Shown: positions 13,850 to 25,057, counted from the stretch's first letter. The stretch is DNA of 64,000 bases from Lasiodiplodia sp. COLG20 (GCA_009801085.1 VNWV01000007.1:62001-126000); one strand, 5' to 3'. Made by a program: numbers and translations. The notes: generated from the sequence alone by a model not told the origin.

Positions 13850-14086
13850 TTATCGTCTTCCAGCGCCGGCCGTCTTGCCAACAGCCATCCTCGCGTTGAT
13901 CACGCTCGAAGACGTATCGCCATTGTTGTTGTTGCTGCAGATGGCGCACACCTGGTCCATCTTGAGCGTCTGCCAGATCTCGCCGCCGGAGCAGGGCCGC
14001 TGCTTCAGGGCTGCAGGGGCACAGTAAGCAGCGAAGACGGTGTTGGTGTGGCCGCAGATGTGGCTGTGGGCGTAGTAGCGGCACAT
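13850..14086 (-). CDS. Small conserved Cys/His-rich protein, 78 residues
   Basis: A single-exon microprotein starting MCRYYAHSHICGHTN. Cysteines fall at positions 2, 11, 22, 32, 47 and 50, with histidines at 7, 9 and 13, so a small zinc-binding fold is plausible. I recall similar short proteins beginning MCRYYAH in many filamentous ascomycetes, but no function. The frame is open further upstream (to about 14275), but those residues are Ser/Pro-rich and look like untranslated sequence, so I chose the ATG directly before the conserved block. The C-terminus (SNNNNGDTSSS to AGAGRR) is low-complexity. Function unknown. Confidence 0.7.
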   Translation of the reverse strand: MCRYYAHSHICGHTNTVFAAYCAPAALKQRPCSGGEIWQTLKMDQVCAICSNNNNGDTSSSVINARMAVGKTAGAGRR

Positions 14087-15836
14087 GGCTTTTCTCTTTC
14101 CACTTTTTTTTTGGTGTTGCTTTGGGAAGAGCTCGGGGGGAAGAGCTCGGGAGGAAGACGGGAGTTTTCCAGCCAGACAAAAGACGGGGAGACGTGGTTT
14201 TCTGAGCTTCGGTGAATATCGTGGTTGATATGAGGTGGGGTGTTGTAAGACGTTGGAGTGTGATGGTAGGGCCAATGAGAGAGCAGGCCGGTGGTGTTGA
14301 TGACTGAGCGCTGCAGCTTCTGGGATATGGCCAGGAACGCAGCAGTCAGAGCGGAGAAAAGCCCCGGAGGCGTCAGGAAGCGCTGGGTGGAGGAGAAGGG
14401 TAAGAAGTGCTGATGCAGAGTAAGCATGAGACGGTATGCATGACAGAGGCTTTTATGGGCCAGCAAAATGGAATTGGAGGTGCTGTTTTGCAGTCAACTC
14501 GCTTTGTTTGATGGTCAGGAGGATTTGGCAGAGGCCTGAGCGGTGCAGATGGATATGCACTGCAGGGCGGGCCATGGCGGTTACTCAGGCAGGGTGTGGG
14601 GAGGGTGAAGCTGAGGCCGTCTCGCTGCATGATGACAGATTGGAGCGTGTCAGCACTTCAGCCTTACGGTAGGGCGTGGGAAAGCAGACATAGGCGGCGG
14701 TTTGCTTTGAGAGAGGGCAGCTATTTGATGTGCGCGTGAGAGGGTTGACAAAAAGGCAAACATGTTTGCATGACTTATAGTGCGCGGGCGGCTATAGCGC
14801 GGAGGCGATCGGACACGGAGACGCGGCTTCCGCGAACATGTAGGTAGGTGACGTCTGGTGTTGCGGCGGCCAATGGCGGCGCGCGTTCACCGCTCTTCTC
14901 GTGCTCAGTGCCACCCAGCCTCCCAGCGGCGCGGATCTGTGGTTTTGGCGCCGCGATCAGGTTCCTTGCGCAAACACGATGATGCATCTGCCGTCGGCAG
15001 CGCATTTGATCGCGCGCGTTCCACGACAGCGGGCGGCAGCGAGCCGCCACGGCCACGGGCGCGCTGGCCGGCTCCGGCGCCGCTGAGAGGTGCGCTGGCC
15101 AGCGGTGACGCAAGTCAGATCCGGCGATCAGTATACAAGCCACAGTGCCAGTTGGCACCGACGCACCGTGGATCAGAGCGGCGACGTTCATGCAGCAGCC
15201 GGCTGCGAAGCTTTGAACACGTAGCCGTCAGCTGCACCTCGCCCCAAGCCTGCGGGCGCCCTCATCATGGCCGTCGATTCTGCTTTCCCCCGTGCGTTGT
15301 TCTGCCCACCCTCCGCCAGCGCATCAAAGTATAAGGCGAGCGGCTGTGACTCTTCGCCGAGAGCGTCAAAAACTCTTTTCCTCCGCAGAGCACTGACCGT
15401 TGTTCACCGCCTGCCCGCCGTATATACGCGCACCTGCCACCAGGCGCAATGGGCCGCACTGTCAATAAATCATCCCACCATCATATCTGTGACGTCTTCA
15501 GTTGACGTGTGTACCAGTATGCCGCCTTAGCCCGCACGGCCGCCGCCAAAGTTGATCCCTCCGCAGCCTTGTTTTGCTTCTAGAACCCCTTCGTCCTGAT
15601 ACCCCGGCCCTGCCATGTTCCTGTAGAGGTAGCAAACAGCCTCGCGCGACACTGACCGCCGCATCCAAGGCTGACCCGGTTATAGCTCTTCTGCAATCCC
15701 CCCCGATACCCGAGGCGGCCCGCGTCCGCACTCATCCTCTCCTGTTCGGCGGCTTTCTGTCTTTCCCAGCGATAATAGTCTTCCCGGAATTGGCGCCCAT
15801 CTCTTTAATTTTTCTCTCTTTTGCATTGCCTGCACA
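14087..15836. other. 1.75-kb divergent intergenic region
   Basis: Lies between the head of the Cys-rich gene and the head of the 14-3-3-like gene. A TATATA occurs at about 15421-15426. The centre is GC-rich with overlapping meaningless frames. No RNA gene or repeat was recognised. Confidence 0.5.
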
Positions 15837-18010
15837 ATGGCTAGCTCCGACGTGGACCTGAAGCATTTGGCCCGCGTTTCCGTCGCCATAGAGCGGAAGA
15901 ACCCCATTCTGGCCGCGTCGCTGCGCCAGATAGAGGGCAATTCCATCATGCTGGCGCCGCGGCTGTATCGGGCGCGCAAGATGCGCAAGCTGGACACGTC
16001 GCGCGACACCAAGTCGCTGTCCAACTACCAGCACATCCTGTGGCTGGCGCGCGAGGGTCTTTCCATCCTGGAAGTCGACGTGCTGCCCTACACCCAACAC
16101 GGCCAGTACGGAGCCGAAGCCGCCGTGCTCACCTCCAAGCTGCGCGCCTCTTTCCTCCACATCTTCGCTCTCTTCCACAACCAACCGCCCGTCACCAAGA
16201 CCGACCCAAGATCTTCCTCGTCCAGCACCAGGCTCGACCCCCGCTCATCTTCCTCGAGCACTGCGCCTGCCGTCAACCCTCCCGCGCCTGCGCCCACCAA
16301 CCCCAAAGCCCACCGGCACTCTGCCTCGCGAGGATCCAACTCCAGCGATCCCCAGACCCCGCCGCGCGCCAACCAGAGCAAGCTGAAGGACAACGGCGGC
16401 CGCGCAACCGGGCTTCGAGAGCCTGTCGGCTCCATTACATCCGAAACCTCCTTCGTCACCAACCCATACGCGGCCAACCCAGCCAAATCATCCGCCGGCG
16501 CTGTCCAGTCGCCGCAGCCCCCGCCAGGCTTACCCGGTTTACCCTCAGCACCCCGACCCTCGGCCTTCATTCTCCCGCCGCTCAACTTCCTGCCAATGGC
16601 CGAAAGCTACTTCACCAACGCCAGTCGCATCGCGGCTGCCTACCTCCCTGGCTCCCACCCTCTGCGTCTCTCCGTCGAAGTTGAGCACTGCGCCTTTATC
16701 TGGGACTGCCTGCACGATCACCAGTATGCCAGGCGTCTTGCACGCCACACCATCCGAGAGGTCTATCACGCCAAGGAGGGCATGGATGATGAGGATTTTG
16801 AAGACGCGGCTAAGATGGTCGACCACCTGGGTAAGGTCATGAAGCGCAAGAGCATCGACACCACCCCGAAGATGGTTGGGTCTGGTTCATCTCCGGGTGC
16901 AAAAGACGCCAGTCCCGTCACGAAGCAGGACTGGATGGACCGTGAAGCGCGTGCCGTGGGCGGTGGGTTGCGAGGCGTTGCCCATGTTCAGAACCAACTC
17001 GGTAAGTCTCAACTCCTCGACCTCCCCCCAGCATTAGTGCCGATCCAATAAAGAATCTGGCAGCCCGAATCCACGAGAGCCTCAACCCCTTCGAGACGAC
17101 CGGTTCGCTTCAGGACCTACCCGATCTCGCGCTAGCCGAAGATCTGCTCGAAGAGATGCGCGGATATGACGGCAATCAGGCACTGGTCGAGGACGCGAGC
17201 GAGGACTGGAGTGAGCGGTACCACCCGAATAGTTTCAAGATGCGCAAGATTGGCGGCCCGGCCCGGCACTTTCCTCACACGGTCGTCGAATACGAATTAA
17301 TCCCCCGATACGACGTGTCCCTGATCACCCAACTCCTTCGGGCCGCGGCTCCCAGCGACGAGCGCTTGATTGCGGAGCGCATCATCCTGCGGGGCGGTGG
17401 CCCCGTCGACCTTCCTGACGCTCCCGCCTCCGCTGCCGTTCTCGCCGCCGCCCTTGCCGCCGCCCACCACCCGCCTGTCGTCAGGGGAGCTGAAGAGCCC
17501 TCCGAGTATGACTGGTCTCCACGGGTCTGGCGCCGCGGTGGAGAGAGACTCAAACTGGCCGCCTTCGTTGCGGATCTCCGGCTTCAGGCCGAGCTTTCCA
17601 CTGCGGCACCGCTGGCTGCCGGGGCCCCTCCGGGTGCTCCCAAGCTGGCGGCCGCCAAGCCCGTAGAGATCAGCTCCTACTCGGGGGCTCCTCAGCTCCT
17701 CCTGGCGGAGATTGAGGAAGAGGGGAGGAGGAGGGAGTGGGAGAAGGAGATGGAGGAGATGGAGGCGGAAATCCGCCTGGAGATGGAGCTGCAAGAAATG
17801 GGGATGTGGGAGGAGTTGGCGGTAGAGACGGCGGAAGACAAGGAAATGCTCCTCCGCCAGGAGATTGAGGCGGAGATGGCGGAGCAGGAGATGGATGCGG
17901 TGGAGGTGGGAGTAGTGGGGGCAGTGTGGAGGGAGATCGAGGCGCTGAAGGCGCGCGGCGTCATGCCGCGCGCCTTCAGCGGCCTCAGCATCAGCACGCT
18001 GTCGGAGTGA
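15837..18010 (+). CDS. Divergent fungal 14-3-3-like protein with long Glu/Met-rich C-terminal extension
   Basis: Exons 15837-17001 and 17064-18010 predict 703 residues. Residues 1-120 (SLRQIEGNSIMLAPRLYRARK, LDTSRDTKSLSNYQHILWLAREGL, KLRASFLHIFALFHNQPP; each quoted in part of a longer helix) and about 245-340 (FLPMAESYFTNASRIAAAYLPG, HPLRLSVEVEHCAFIWDCLHDH) resemble a helical family usually annotated as 14-3-3-like in moulds. A Ser/Pro-rich linker separates the halves. After the 62-nt intron come about 315 residues: a segment with FKMRKIGGPARHFPHTVVEYEL, then an Ala-rich stretch, then a strongly acidic Glu/Met coiled coil. If the intron is retained the protein stops at 17051, at 404 residues. 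The 14-3-3 assignment comes from memory; the tail is unidentified. Confidence 0.72.
17943..17981. repeat. Perfect 17-bp inverted repeat with 5-nt loop inside coding sequence
   Basis: Arms 17943-17959 and 17965-17981 are exact reverse complements around a GTCAT loop, and about 70% of the stem is G or C. The hairpin lies in the last 70 bases of the 14-3-3-like reading frame, encoding LKARGVMPRAFS. It could form a very stable stem in mRNA or a cruciform in DNA. Confidence 0.9.
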
Positions 18011-19515
18011 GCAGCAGCAACAGAAGCAACGGTGTACGAGTCACCTGTACAGTGTATAGCATCAAATCCAGCGACCCGCACCAAGAACGGGGCTTTGTAA
18101 CCAAGGAAATGCGACGGTGTTCAAGCGCTGACGTTGGTGAAGTATGTCTCACGTGCGGCTGGGCGAGGACGGAAGAGCTAGTCGATGCCTCTGGGCTGGG
18201 TCCAGGGCCAAGCAAGGATGAAGGATGTGCGCTGAGCGTGTTGGCCCCACCTGTCGATCGCACAGGCTGGCTGGTCCACACTGACGATCCACGATTGGCT
18301 GGCTAGCGTCGACGCAGACAGGCGGCGGTGGCGCAGGCAGCCGGCTTTGCTGACATAGCTGCTCACTCAACTGCCGGTGACTCTCTAATTTCGGGCACTA
18401 TATAGAGTCCCCGCAACAGAGGCGTACGTCTGACAATTCCTTCCTTGCGCCCCCGGATGCAGCGCTCTGTGCCACAGGCTTCTGGCCCAAACGACCGGGT
18501 GGCGCGCGATTCCCATGACCAGCGAGCAATTAAGCTTTTTTTTGCGTTTTGGACGATGTTCTGCTTGCCTGTGGCATGTCATCTGCTTTACCCTGCCGAT
18601 CGCATCTCCTTCCAACTCTCCATAGGCGCGGGGCCCCTGCTGCAGGAACTGGCAAGGGATCCGCACAGCGAATCCACTGGCGAGCGGGGGAGCAAAGTGA
18701 GCTGTGGGGCCCGTTCGATTTGCCGCACAGGCCCGCCCGACGCGACGGGACCGACAGCTAGGTAACTTGCACCGGCCAAAACCGGGGACGCTGCACTACA
18801 GCCCACTAAACCCCGGAACTACTACTACACTTCCTGCTACCCTCCCCTTTTCCTTTCATCAGCTGCCTTGCGGGGGATATACTGCTCTCCGTCTTGCAGC
18901 GAAAGCAGGAGAAAGAGCGAAGGCATCCTTTGACTGGGGAATTGGTGGGTGGTGTGAGAGAAGGGGGACCCTTGCTGGGCATCTATTCTCGCTGACGTGC
19001 AGGCTCGGCGCGCGCCTTTTTCCTACCGGGCGGCGTTCTTGCACCGCCGCAGAAACATTCGACGACAAACGAAACGACGAAACCGGACGGGACGGACCCC
19101 TCCTTTTGCTTCGCACGGAAGTCCGTCTTACACCTCCCACCCGCGCTTCTTATCCTCTACCTTATCTCTTCCCCCTGCCCTTCTGGCTTTTGTGTGTCCC
19201 AGCACTTGCTCTCACGTCGAAACTTTCGGTTGCTCATTTCGTCTCGTTGCGTTGCTGCCTGCTGTGCGCACAGCTGCTCGACTTCTGTTCTGGACCCTGG
19301 GAACCTGCAGCTCTGGTTCTCCCTTGATCTCGCACTTCTGGGCCACCGATATTGGCGCAGCGTTTTCCTTCTGCTATTGTAAAGAAGGGTACGAGAAGCC
19401 GGAAACGTCGTTGCATTATCGATCATCCTTTTTTCTTTTTTTTTTTTTTGAGAGAGACCTGGAACCCCGCGTCTCCCTTGCAGGATCACTGTCAGGAGGG
19501 AAAGAGCCACACATC
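18011..19515. other. Long upstream region of the Zn2Cys6 factor; candidate TATA at about 18399
   Basis: A CTATATAG lies near 18399-18406, and the following 1.1 kb contains many ATG-started short frames before the factor's start at 19516. A T-run (19436-19449) lies just before the start. This is consistent with a long, uORF-bearing leader, as is common for fungal regulators, but the transcription start is not shown by the sequence. Confidence 0.45.
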
Positions 19516-21505
19516 ATGGATTCGAACGGGCAGAACGCCGCTAGCGCCCCGCAGACGCAACAGACGCCGCCGCTGCCGCTGGTGCCGGAGCCGAAGAAAC
19601 ATGCGGCGTGTGATGAATGCCGTGAGTATTATTATTCTCTTTTATCCTGTGGTTTCATCCTGCAACGTTCGTTTAGTCTGTGAGATTTGTGTTGGGTATT
19701 TGGAAGGCTAGGATTGAAGAGAGGTGAGCACTGTGAATATACAATCGGACTGCTTGCGAACAATCAAGGAAAAGAGGAAAGGAAATTTACCCTGCCAGGA
19801 AGGAGGCGGAGTACGTACGGAACAACAAACTCTCTCTTATTCGACCCAGGAAGAGGGGGAGTATGAACAAGGTTCATTACACAAAACATGCACTTCGCGC
19901 TTCAATTCGATGCCCCTATCCAAGGCTGAATTTAAGAAAGGCGAAAAGCCATCACTTCAGATTTACCTATCTACGTACTCCAAATCCCATCTCCCCTGCC
20001 TCTTATACTCCACTGCCATCACTCTTTTGGTTGTTTTGACATCAAGCCGTATGAGTTACCACGACTACAATCATCCCTAACTCTAGCCGTAGGCCTCCGC
20101 AAACTCAAATGCTCCGGTAACCGTCCGGCGTGCGACCGCTGCGCGCGTGAGAACCTCCTGCCGTGCGTCTACTCGCTGCAGAAGCAGATGGGCCGACCAA
20201 GGAAGAAAAGGCGGAGGAGCGTTGATGGTGAGACGAACAGCGATTTGATGACCAACGGTGGTGGGATTCATGGTGGGATGATGATGATGAGGCAGGGGCA
20301 GGAATTTGTTGTTAACGGCGGTGTGAATGAGGTGGGTGGATGGTCAGATGGTGATCGTCACCGGCCAAGGGAGGAAAGTAATGGCGGCGGTAATGGTATG
20401 GGGGTGAATTGCGGTATTGAGGGGATGAGTTTTGGCGGGTTTGAAGGGTTTGGATTCGGTGAGATGGTAAATGGTGAGACCAGCGGAGAAGGAGCTAGTG
20501 GTCCTCACGCTACGAGCAGTGGGGGAACCTTCGAACTGGATCCGAATTTCAGTCTCGATTCGCTGCTCACTGGAGACCTGGCGGACGTCATGGGGGGAAA
20601 TGGTAGTAGTGCTGGTGGGTTTAACGGGCTACAGCAGGAGGACAGGGTTGCGAGTGTTGCTTCGCATTCGTCCCAGAACGGTCACAGTCCACAAAGTAAG
20701 TCGCATTCCTCCGGCCGCTCCAAAAGCTCAATTTGACGGATTGATCCAATTTACAGACACACCCTCAGTCGCCCATCACGATCCCTCGATACAACAACCA
20801 CCCTTTCTCGCCCCATCCCCCGGTCTCCACTGCGCTTGTCTCTCGACCATCTACCTCACCATCTCGTCCCTCCACTCGCTCTCCAGCCACAACTTCCCTT
20901 TTTGCCTCCCATCTCTCCACTCCGCCCTCGTTACGGCCAGAAGCGTGCTCCAATGCGCTACATGCCCGCACTCCATGGCCACTGCCACTCTGAACATCCA
21001 CATGTTGATCTCGCTCCTTATGACCGTCATCGAGGCCGTGCAGAAGCTGCTTCAAGAGATCGACGACGAAGCTGCGCGCGTTGATACCGCCGGTACCACC
21101 AAGCAGTTCGTCTTGGCCGACGCATCCGCGCCGCCCCACATGCACACCGGCACGGCCAACTGCCCGGCGAGGTTCGGCATGGAGTTGTCCGGCGTCGAGT
21201 GGCGCGACCTGGCGCGGAAGGTCGTGAAGGCGCAGGTTGTTGGAAGCAGAAGCAGCAGCAGCAGCGAGGCAGAGGGCGGGCAGCAGGGGGGAGCGGCGGT
21301 GGATTGCACAATTTACGGGATGCTGGCTGCGTTCGTGCGGAGGCAGAACGGATGGCATGATGACCCTGCTATGATTGAGGTGCGGAAGAAGGCGATGGGA
21401 GGAGGAGGGGTGCCGCTGGAGAAGATGGAGGAATTGGGCCAGATAAGGTTGTGCGTGCAGAATGTGGAGCATGTGATGGAAAGGATGAAGTTATTGGACA
21501 TTTGA
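19516..21505 (+). CDS. Zn(II)2Cys6 transcription factor with AflR-like C-terminal region
   Basis: Fungal DNA-binding regulator. Exons 19516-19621, 20093-20695 and 20757-21505 give 485 residues. The binuclear zinc cluster has Cys at 32, 35, 42, 49, 52 and 60 (CDECRLRKLKC, then CDRCARENLLPC), followed by the basic linker GRPRKKRRR. The middle is Gly/Asn/Ser-rich. The C-terminal part (HCACLSTIYLTISSLHSL, ARSVLQCATCPHSMAT and a final helical repeat) resembles the aflatoxin-regulator (AflR) domain. Intron 1 is 471 nt and splits the zinc cluster directly after Cys35. Its 3' end has CTAAC before the acceptor, and the splice restores Arg36. No secondary-metabolite cluster is adjacent, so its targets are unknown. 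Confidence 0.9.
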
Positions 21506-21814
21506 GCATGGGACCGTCGTAAGATGACGGTTCTGGATGCTGACGTGTGTGGAGGAGAAGCACGTGTGATCTCTACTCCAATCGTTTCGGGAATATATAT
21601 TCCGCAGTGTAGGCCATTAGGGTGGTTCTAAAAGGAGTTTGGCGGTTGAGTTTTGATCGCAGGAGATCCACAGAGTGGACATGTGGAATATTGGCAGCTG
21701 TGAGTGACGAGTGGAAGAATTTATCATGGACATGAGCTTTTCAGGAGGTGCGGCGGCATGCAACTTGGCCTCGTAAGAGGCTGGCTGAAGCCCGCGGGGG
21801 TATAAGTGGCAGTC

Positions 21815-22882
21815 TCAGCCTCCCTGCCTTAGCCTGGCCAACGCTGCTTGTATCCCTTCACTAAGAGGCTCATCACTTGGAGCTTTTCGTTTGTTAGAGG
21901 TGCCGGCTGCGGCTTCGGGTTTATTTGTGACGGCAGTTGCAGGTTTGTTTGGCTTCGTGTTTGAGCTGCTTGCCATGGCCACCGCCTCCGTTTCGCGCAA
22001 GGCCTCCTCTTCATCGTCACCTGGATCGTTGGACGGAACATGCTCAGCGTCTTGGTTCCTGCTCGGCACAGGGGCAAGCAGATCCTGATCTACAGGCACG
22101 GGCGCGCCCACGCCCAACCGTGCCGCAACCCGCGGATCTGGGGTTTTACGTCCGCCCGGCTGTGTAGCTTGGCGTGAGAAGGTTGGCGGAAATGCTTCGC
22201 TATCGTCGCGCGTCATGCCGCCCTGCTTCGAGGCCTTTGTCGCACGGAAGGGCTCGCGCACGGAGCTGCACCATTTCTTGACTTTCTTCTCGCCCCAGCC
22301 GGCCACCAGGGCGACCTCTTCGGGGTGCGCATTGATGGCGGTGCGCAGACTGCCGAAGTTGGAGACCAGGCTGACGGCATCGGTTTTGTTGATGCTGCGA
22401 GGCGTAGTGATGAAGTCAACCACACTCTCAGAGTAGTTGGAGGCCTGGGGTGCGCGGATGCTGGTGGGAGCAGTGTGCTCGTACGTCTTGTACAGCTCAA
22501 GGTAGCGGCCGGCTTCCTGGGCGCTCCAGCAGAGGATGAGGGTGACGTTGTTAATGAGGGATGTTTTGGACAGTTCTTTCAAGGCGTCCTCATGGTTCTC
22601 GATGTCGACCATGGTGAGCAGGACGCGTAGGTTGTACTTGCCCGCCAGCGCGCGAATGCGCGAGTAAATATATTCGGGATGCAGACGGTGGTACTTCAGG
22701 GACAGAAAGAGGGCGCATGTTGTGGCGCCGAGCACGTAGTCAGCGGGAATGTCCGAATACTCCCACGGCACATTGCGGACGCTATTCAGAATGGGATTGC
22801 CCTTCTGGCGCGGCGAGACCAGGATGGAGGCAGGGCCGCTGCGGGCAGGGAGCGCGACGGGCTTTGGCTGCTGGACGGCCAT
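21815..22882 (-). CDS. rad10: DNA excision-repair protein Rad10/ERCC1/Swi10
   Basis: Non-catalytic partner of the XPF/Rad1 nuclease, which cuts 5' of lesions in nucleotide-excision repair and in single-strand annealing. A single exon encodes 355 residues. The central domain is diagnostic: NPILNSVRNVPWEYSDIPADY, VLGATTCALFLSLKYHRLHP, LILCWSAQEAGRYLE (the first quoted in parts). It is followed by the double helix-hairpin-helix dimerisation region (SINKTDAVSLVSNFGSLRTA, ALVAGWGEKKVKKW). The C-terminal 120 residues are disordered and lysine/acid-rich, ending in a helix (SEGIQAALARLRQGG). It is divergent from MED19, with 394 bp between starts. A CACGTGAC box lies at 22962-22969, about 80 bp before this start codon. 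Confidence 0.95.
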   Translation of the reverse strand: MAVQQPKPVALPARSGPASILVSPRQKGNPILNSVRNVPWEYSDIPADYVLGATTCALFLSLKYHRLHPEYIYSRIRALAGKYNLRVLLTMVDIENHEDALKELSKTSLINNVTLILCWSAQEAGRYLELYKTYEHTAPTSIRAPQASNYSESVVDFITTPRSINKTDAVSLVSNFGSLRTAINAHPEEVALVAGWGEKKVKKWCSSVREPFRATKASKQGGMTRDDSEAFPPTFSRQATQPGGRKTPDPRVAARLGVGAPVPVDQDLLAPVPSRNQDAEHVPSNDPGDDEEEALRETEAVAMASSSNTKPNKPATAVTNKPEAAAGTSNKRKAPSDEPLSEGIQAALARLRQGG

Positions 22883-23276
22883 GGAGGGCGCGGGTGTTCT
22901 GCCTGGCGATCGGCAGCGCGGGTCGCGGCGCGCGCAGACAAGGAAGCGTGAAGAAGAGGCTCACGTGACGCCAGCCTGAATCCGAATCTCAGGCCCGCTC
23001 CGGTCCAGAGCAGCGCAACACCACAACTCTCACCCCGACACCGCCAACACGCCCCCCTCAGCGACGCGCACCCCGACCGCCGCTCCTGCCGTCCTCGCCA
23101 GCCACGCGCACGCATTCTGCCGACCCCCACAGCCGCCCGCAAGCCGATGAATTAAGTGCCGCTGCCCCATCAGCCGTGACGTTGCGGCTTGCCGCCCTTC
23201 CTCGCCGCCGCTGCTCGCTCTTGCGCGCGCTCCACCTGCGACCGCGCAGCCGCCCGCCCCAGCCGCCATCGCTCAC
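22883..23276. promoter_or_regulatory. Bidirectional promoter region of rad10 and med19
   Basis: A 394-bp head-to-head interval, GC-rich, with a CACGTGAC E-box-like element at 22962-22969 near the rad10 side. No TATA box is evident. Assignment is from geometry only. Confidence 0.5.
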
Positions 23277-24741
23277 ATGTCGGTCGACTCGCCTCAGAAG
23301 CGCCAGCGACAGACAGGATCCTTCTCGCCCGCCTCTCCTCCATACCACCTGGCTGCCAAGACGGCCGAACCCGCTAAGACGACCCTTCATCAGCAACCCG
23401 ACACCCCGACCTCACCACCGTACATGTCTTCCACCACCCCGACCCATTCCCATGCCTCGACTGCCTCGCTCTCCACTGCTTCAGCCCAGGCCGTGACGCC
23501 GCCCTCGTCTGCCAACATGTCACAGGCCTCGCAGCCGCCCAACACCAACTCCTTCCCGACGCCTGCCAGCAGCGCCGGCACCGCGTCGTTCGCCTTCAAG
23601 AGCGAGGACAGCGACGCGCGCATGACTGATGACCGCATGGAAGGCGTCGCCCAGACGGCGGTGCGCGACGTGGAGATGGGTAACGACGGCGACCACAGGC
23701 ACACAGGTCACGACCGGACAGGCACGGGCTCATCCGCGAGCGGTGTTGGCTCAGATCCCCGGCTGCAGTCCGGCTCTGGCCCATTCTACAAGCTCAGCGA
23801 GACTCGTAAGCTCCCCGAATGCGTGCATGTGTTATGCTTTGCCAAGTAGTCTTCTGTTAACACTGGCTTGTAATAGCGTACCCAATGTCGCGACCCCATG
23901 TTTCGCACGACTTGGTAGCGCTGTACGGCCTTCACCGCATCACGCAGAGTGTCGCTCGCTTCGACCCCAAGACGGGCGAGAAGATCAACAAGTTGCGCAA
24001 ATCGTACGAGAGTCACGTCAAGGACTTCAAGATCTCCGGCGGCAAGAGTAGACCCGAAGCCGCCCCCGGTCAGTTGATGAATTTGCTTCACTTTCCCGAT
24101 GAAGAGTACCATTTGCAGCGTGTGAGAGGCAATGAGATGGAGAGCGCGCAACAACGCCTCCTCGCCAAGCTGAACGGAGGCGCTTTGAAGATGAGCCCTG
24201 GCAAGCTTTCAAAGGAAGAGGACAGCAAATGGAAGACAAGAATCGGCACCGACGATGGCACCTCGGCGAAGCGTCCTGCTGCCGATGTGCTGGACGGCGC
24301 GGGCAAGAAGCTCAAGCCCGGTCAGGTTATGCAGGGCCGAAACTCAGCAACGTCATCGCCCGCAATGCGCCCGTCCCCCGCTGCGAAGCCAGCCATCCGC
24401 CCGGATCGCGCGGGCAAGAAGCGCAGCTATCTGGATTCGAGTTTCAAAGGCTATGGCGAAGGATATGGCGACGACGATGGTGTCGGCGAGTCGACCGGCG
24501 GCGAGGACAATGGAAGGGGCGCCGGCGCCAAAAAGAAGCGCAGGAAGGTATGAGGTGCTTCTCGTTCCTTTTGCCATCCATGACGATTTCTTTGTCGACA
24601 TTTCTTTGGACCTCTTTTTTCCACATCGATGCCCAACAACCGACTGACCACTTCTGCGCTCAACAGGACTTTGCTGCCGGCAGTCCTCTCGGGTTCGACG
24701 AGCGCCGACACAACGTTGGAATGGTCGGCGTCCGCCATTAG
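23277..24741 (+). CDS. med19: Mediator complex subunit 19 (Rox3)
   Basis: Head-module subunit of the RNA polymerase II Mediator. Exons 23277-23805, 23877-24547 and 24667-24741 give 424 residues. The first 165 residues are disordered, Ser/Thr/Pro-rich. The Rox3 core follows: GPFYKLSETPYPMSRP, HDLVALYGLHRITQSVARFDP, TGEKINKLRKSYESHVKDFK (parts). The basic C-terminus runs RAGKKRSYLDSSFKGYGEGY to KKKRRK. I include a third exon across a GTATGA...CAACAG intron because it adds the family's typical ending (DFAAGSPLGFDERRHNVGMVG); without it the frame stops at 24553. That choice is inference but well supported. Confidence 0.9.
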
Positions 24742-25029
24742 TGAAGTAGCCCATCCGGCCGGAGACTGTCGGATTCCGATTTCTTGAACGCACGTCGGCA
24801 CTACCACCGCACGAAATGGTCCTCGGTATCTGAGGTTATCCCTGCACGACCTTCGCCTCGCAGTGGACGAGCGTAACAGGCTTCACGAAGTTGCGTTAGC
24901 CATGCCTCCGCCCTGGTCGAGAAACCCCCGAGCATTGAAGATGCGTCGACGGGGTTGGCGAACCGATATTCGTTCAACATGTTCAAAATTTTGCTATACC
25001 CGCTTTTGAGCGTGTTTCTTTTTCTCTTC

Positions 25030-25057
25030 TTTTTTTTTTTTTTTTTTTTTTTTTTTT
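25030..25057. repeat. Poly-T homopolymer, about 28 nt
   Basis: Uninterrupted T on the plus strand, followed by CTGCAG. Length may be affected by sequencing or assembly slippage. Confidence 0.85.

Noticed and set aside
13542..14180. 212-codon minus-strand frame around the small Cys-rich gene
   Set aside because: Shadow of the MCRYYAH gene in another frame plus 3' untranslated DNA; low-complexity translation.
18704..19683. Two 200-codon frames upstream of the Zn2Cys6 factor
   Set aside because: They overlap each other and run into the factor's own first exon in another frame; best explained as its leader region.
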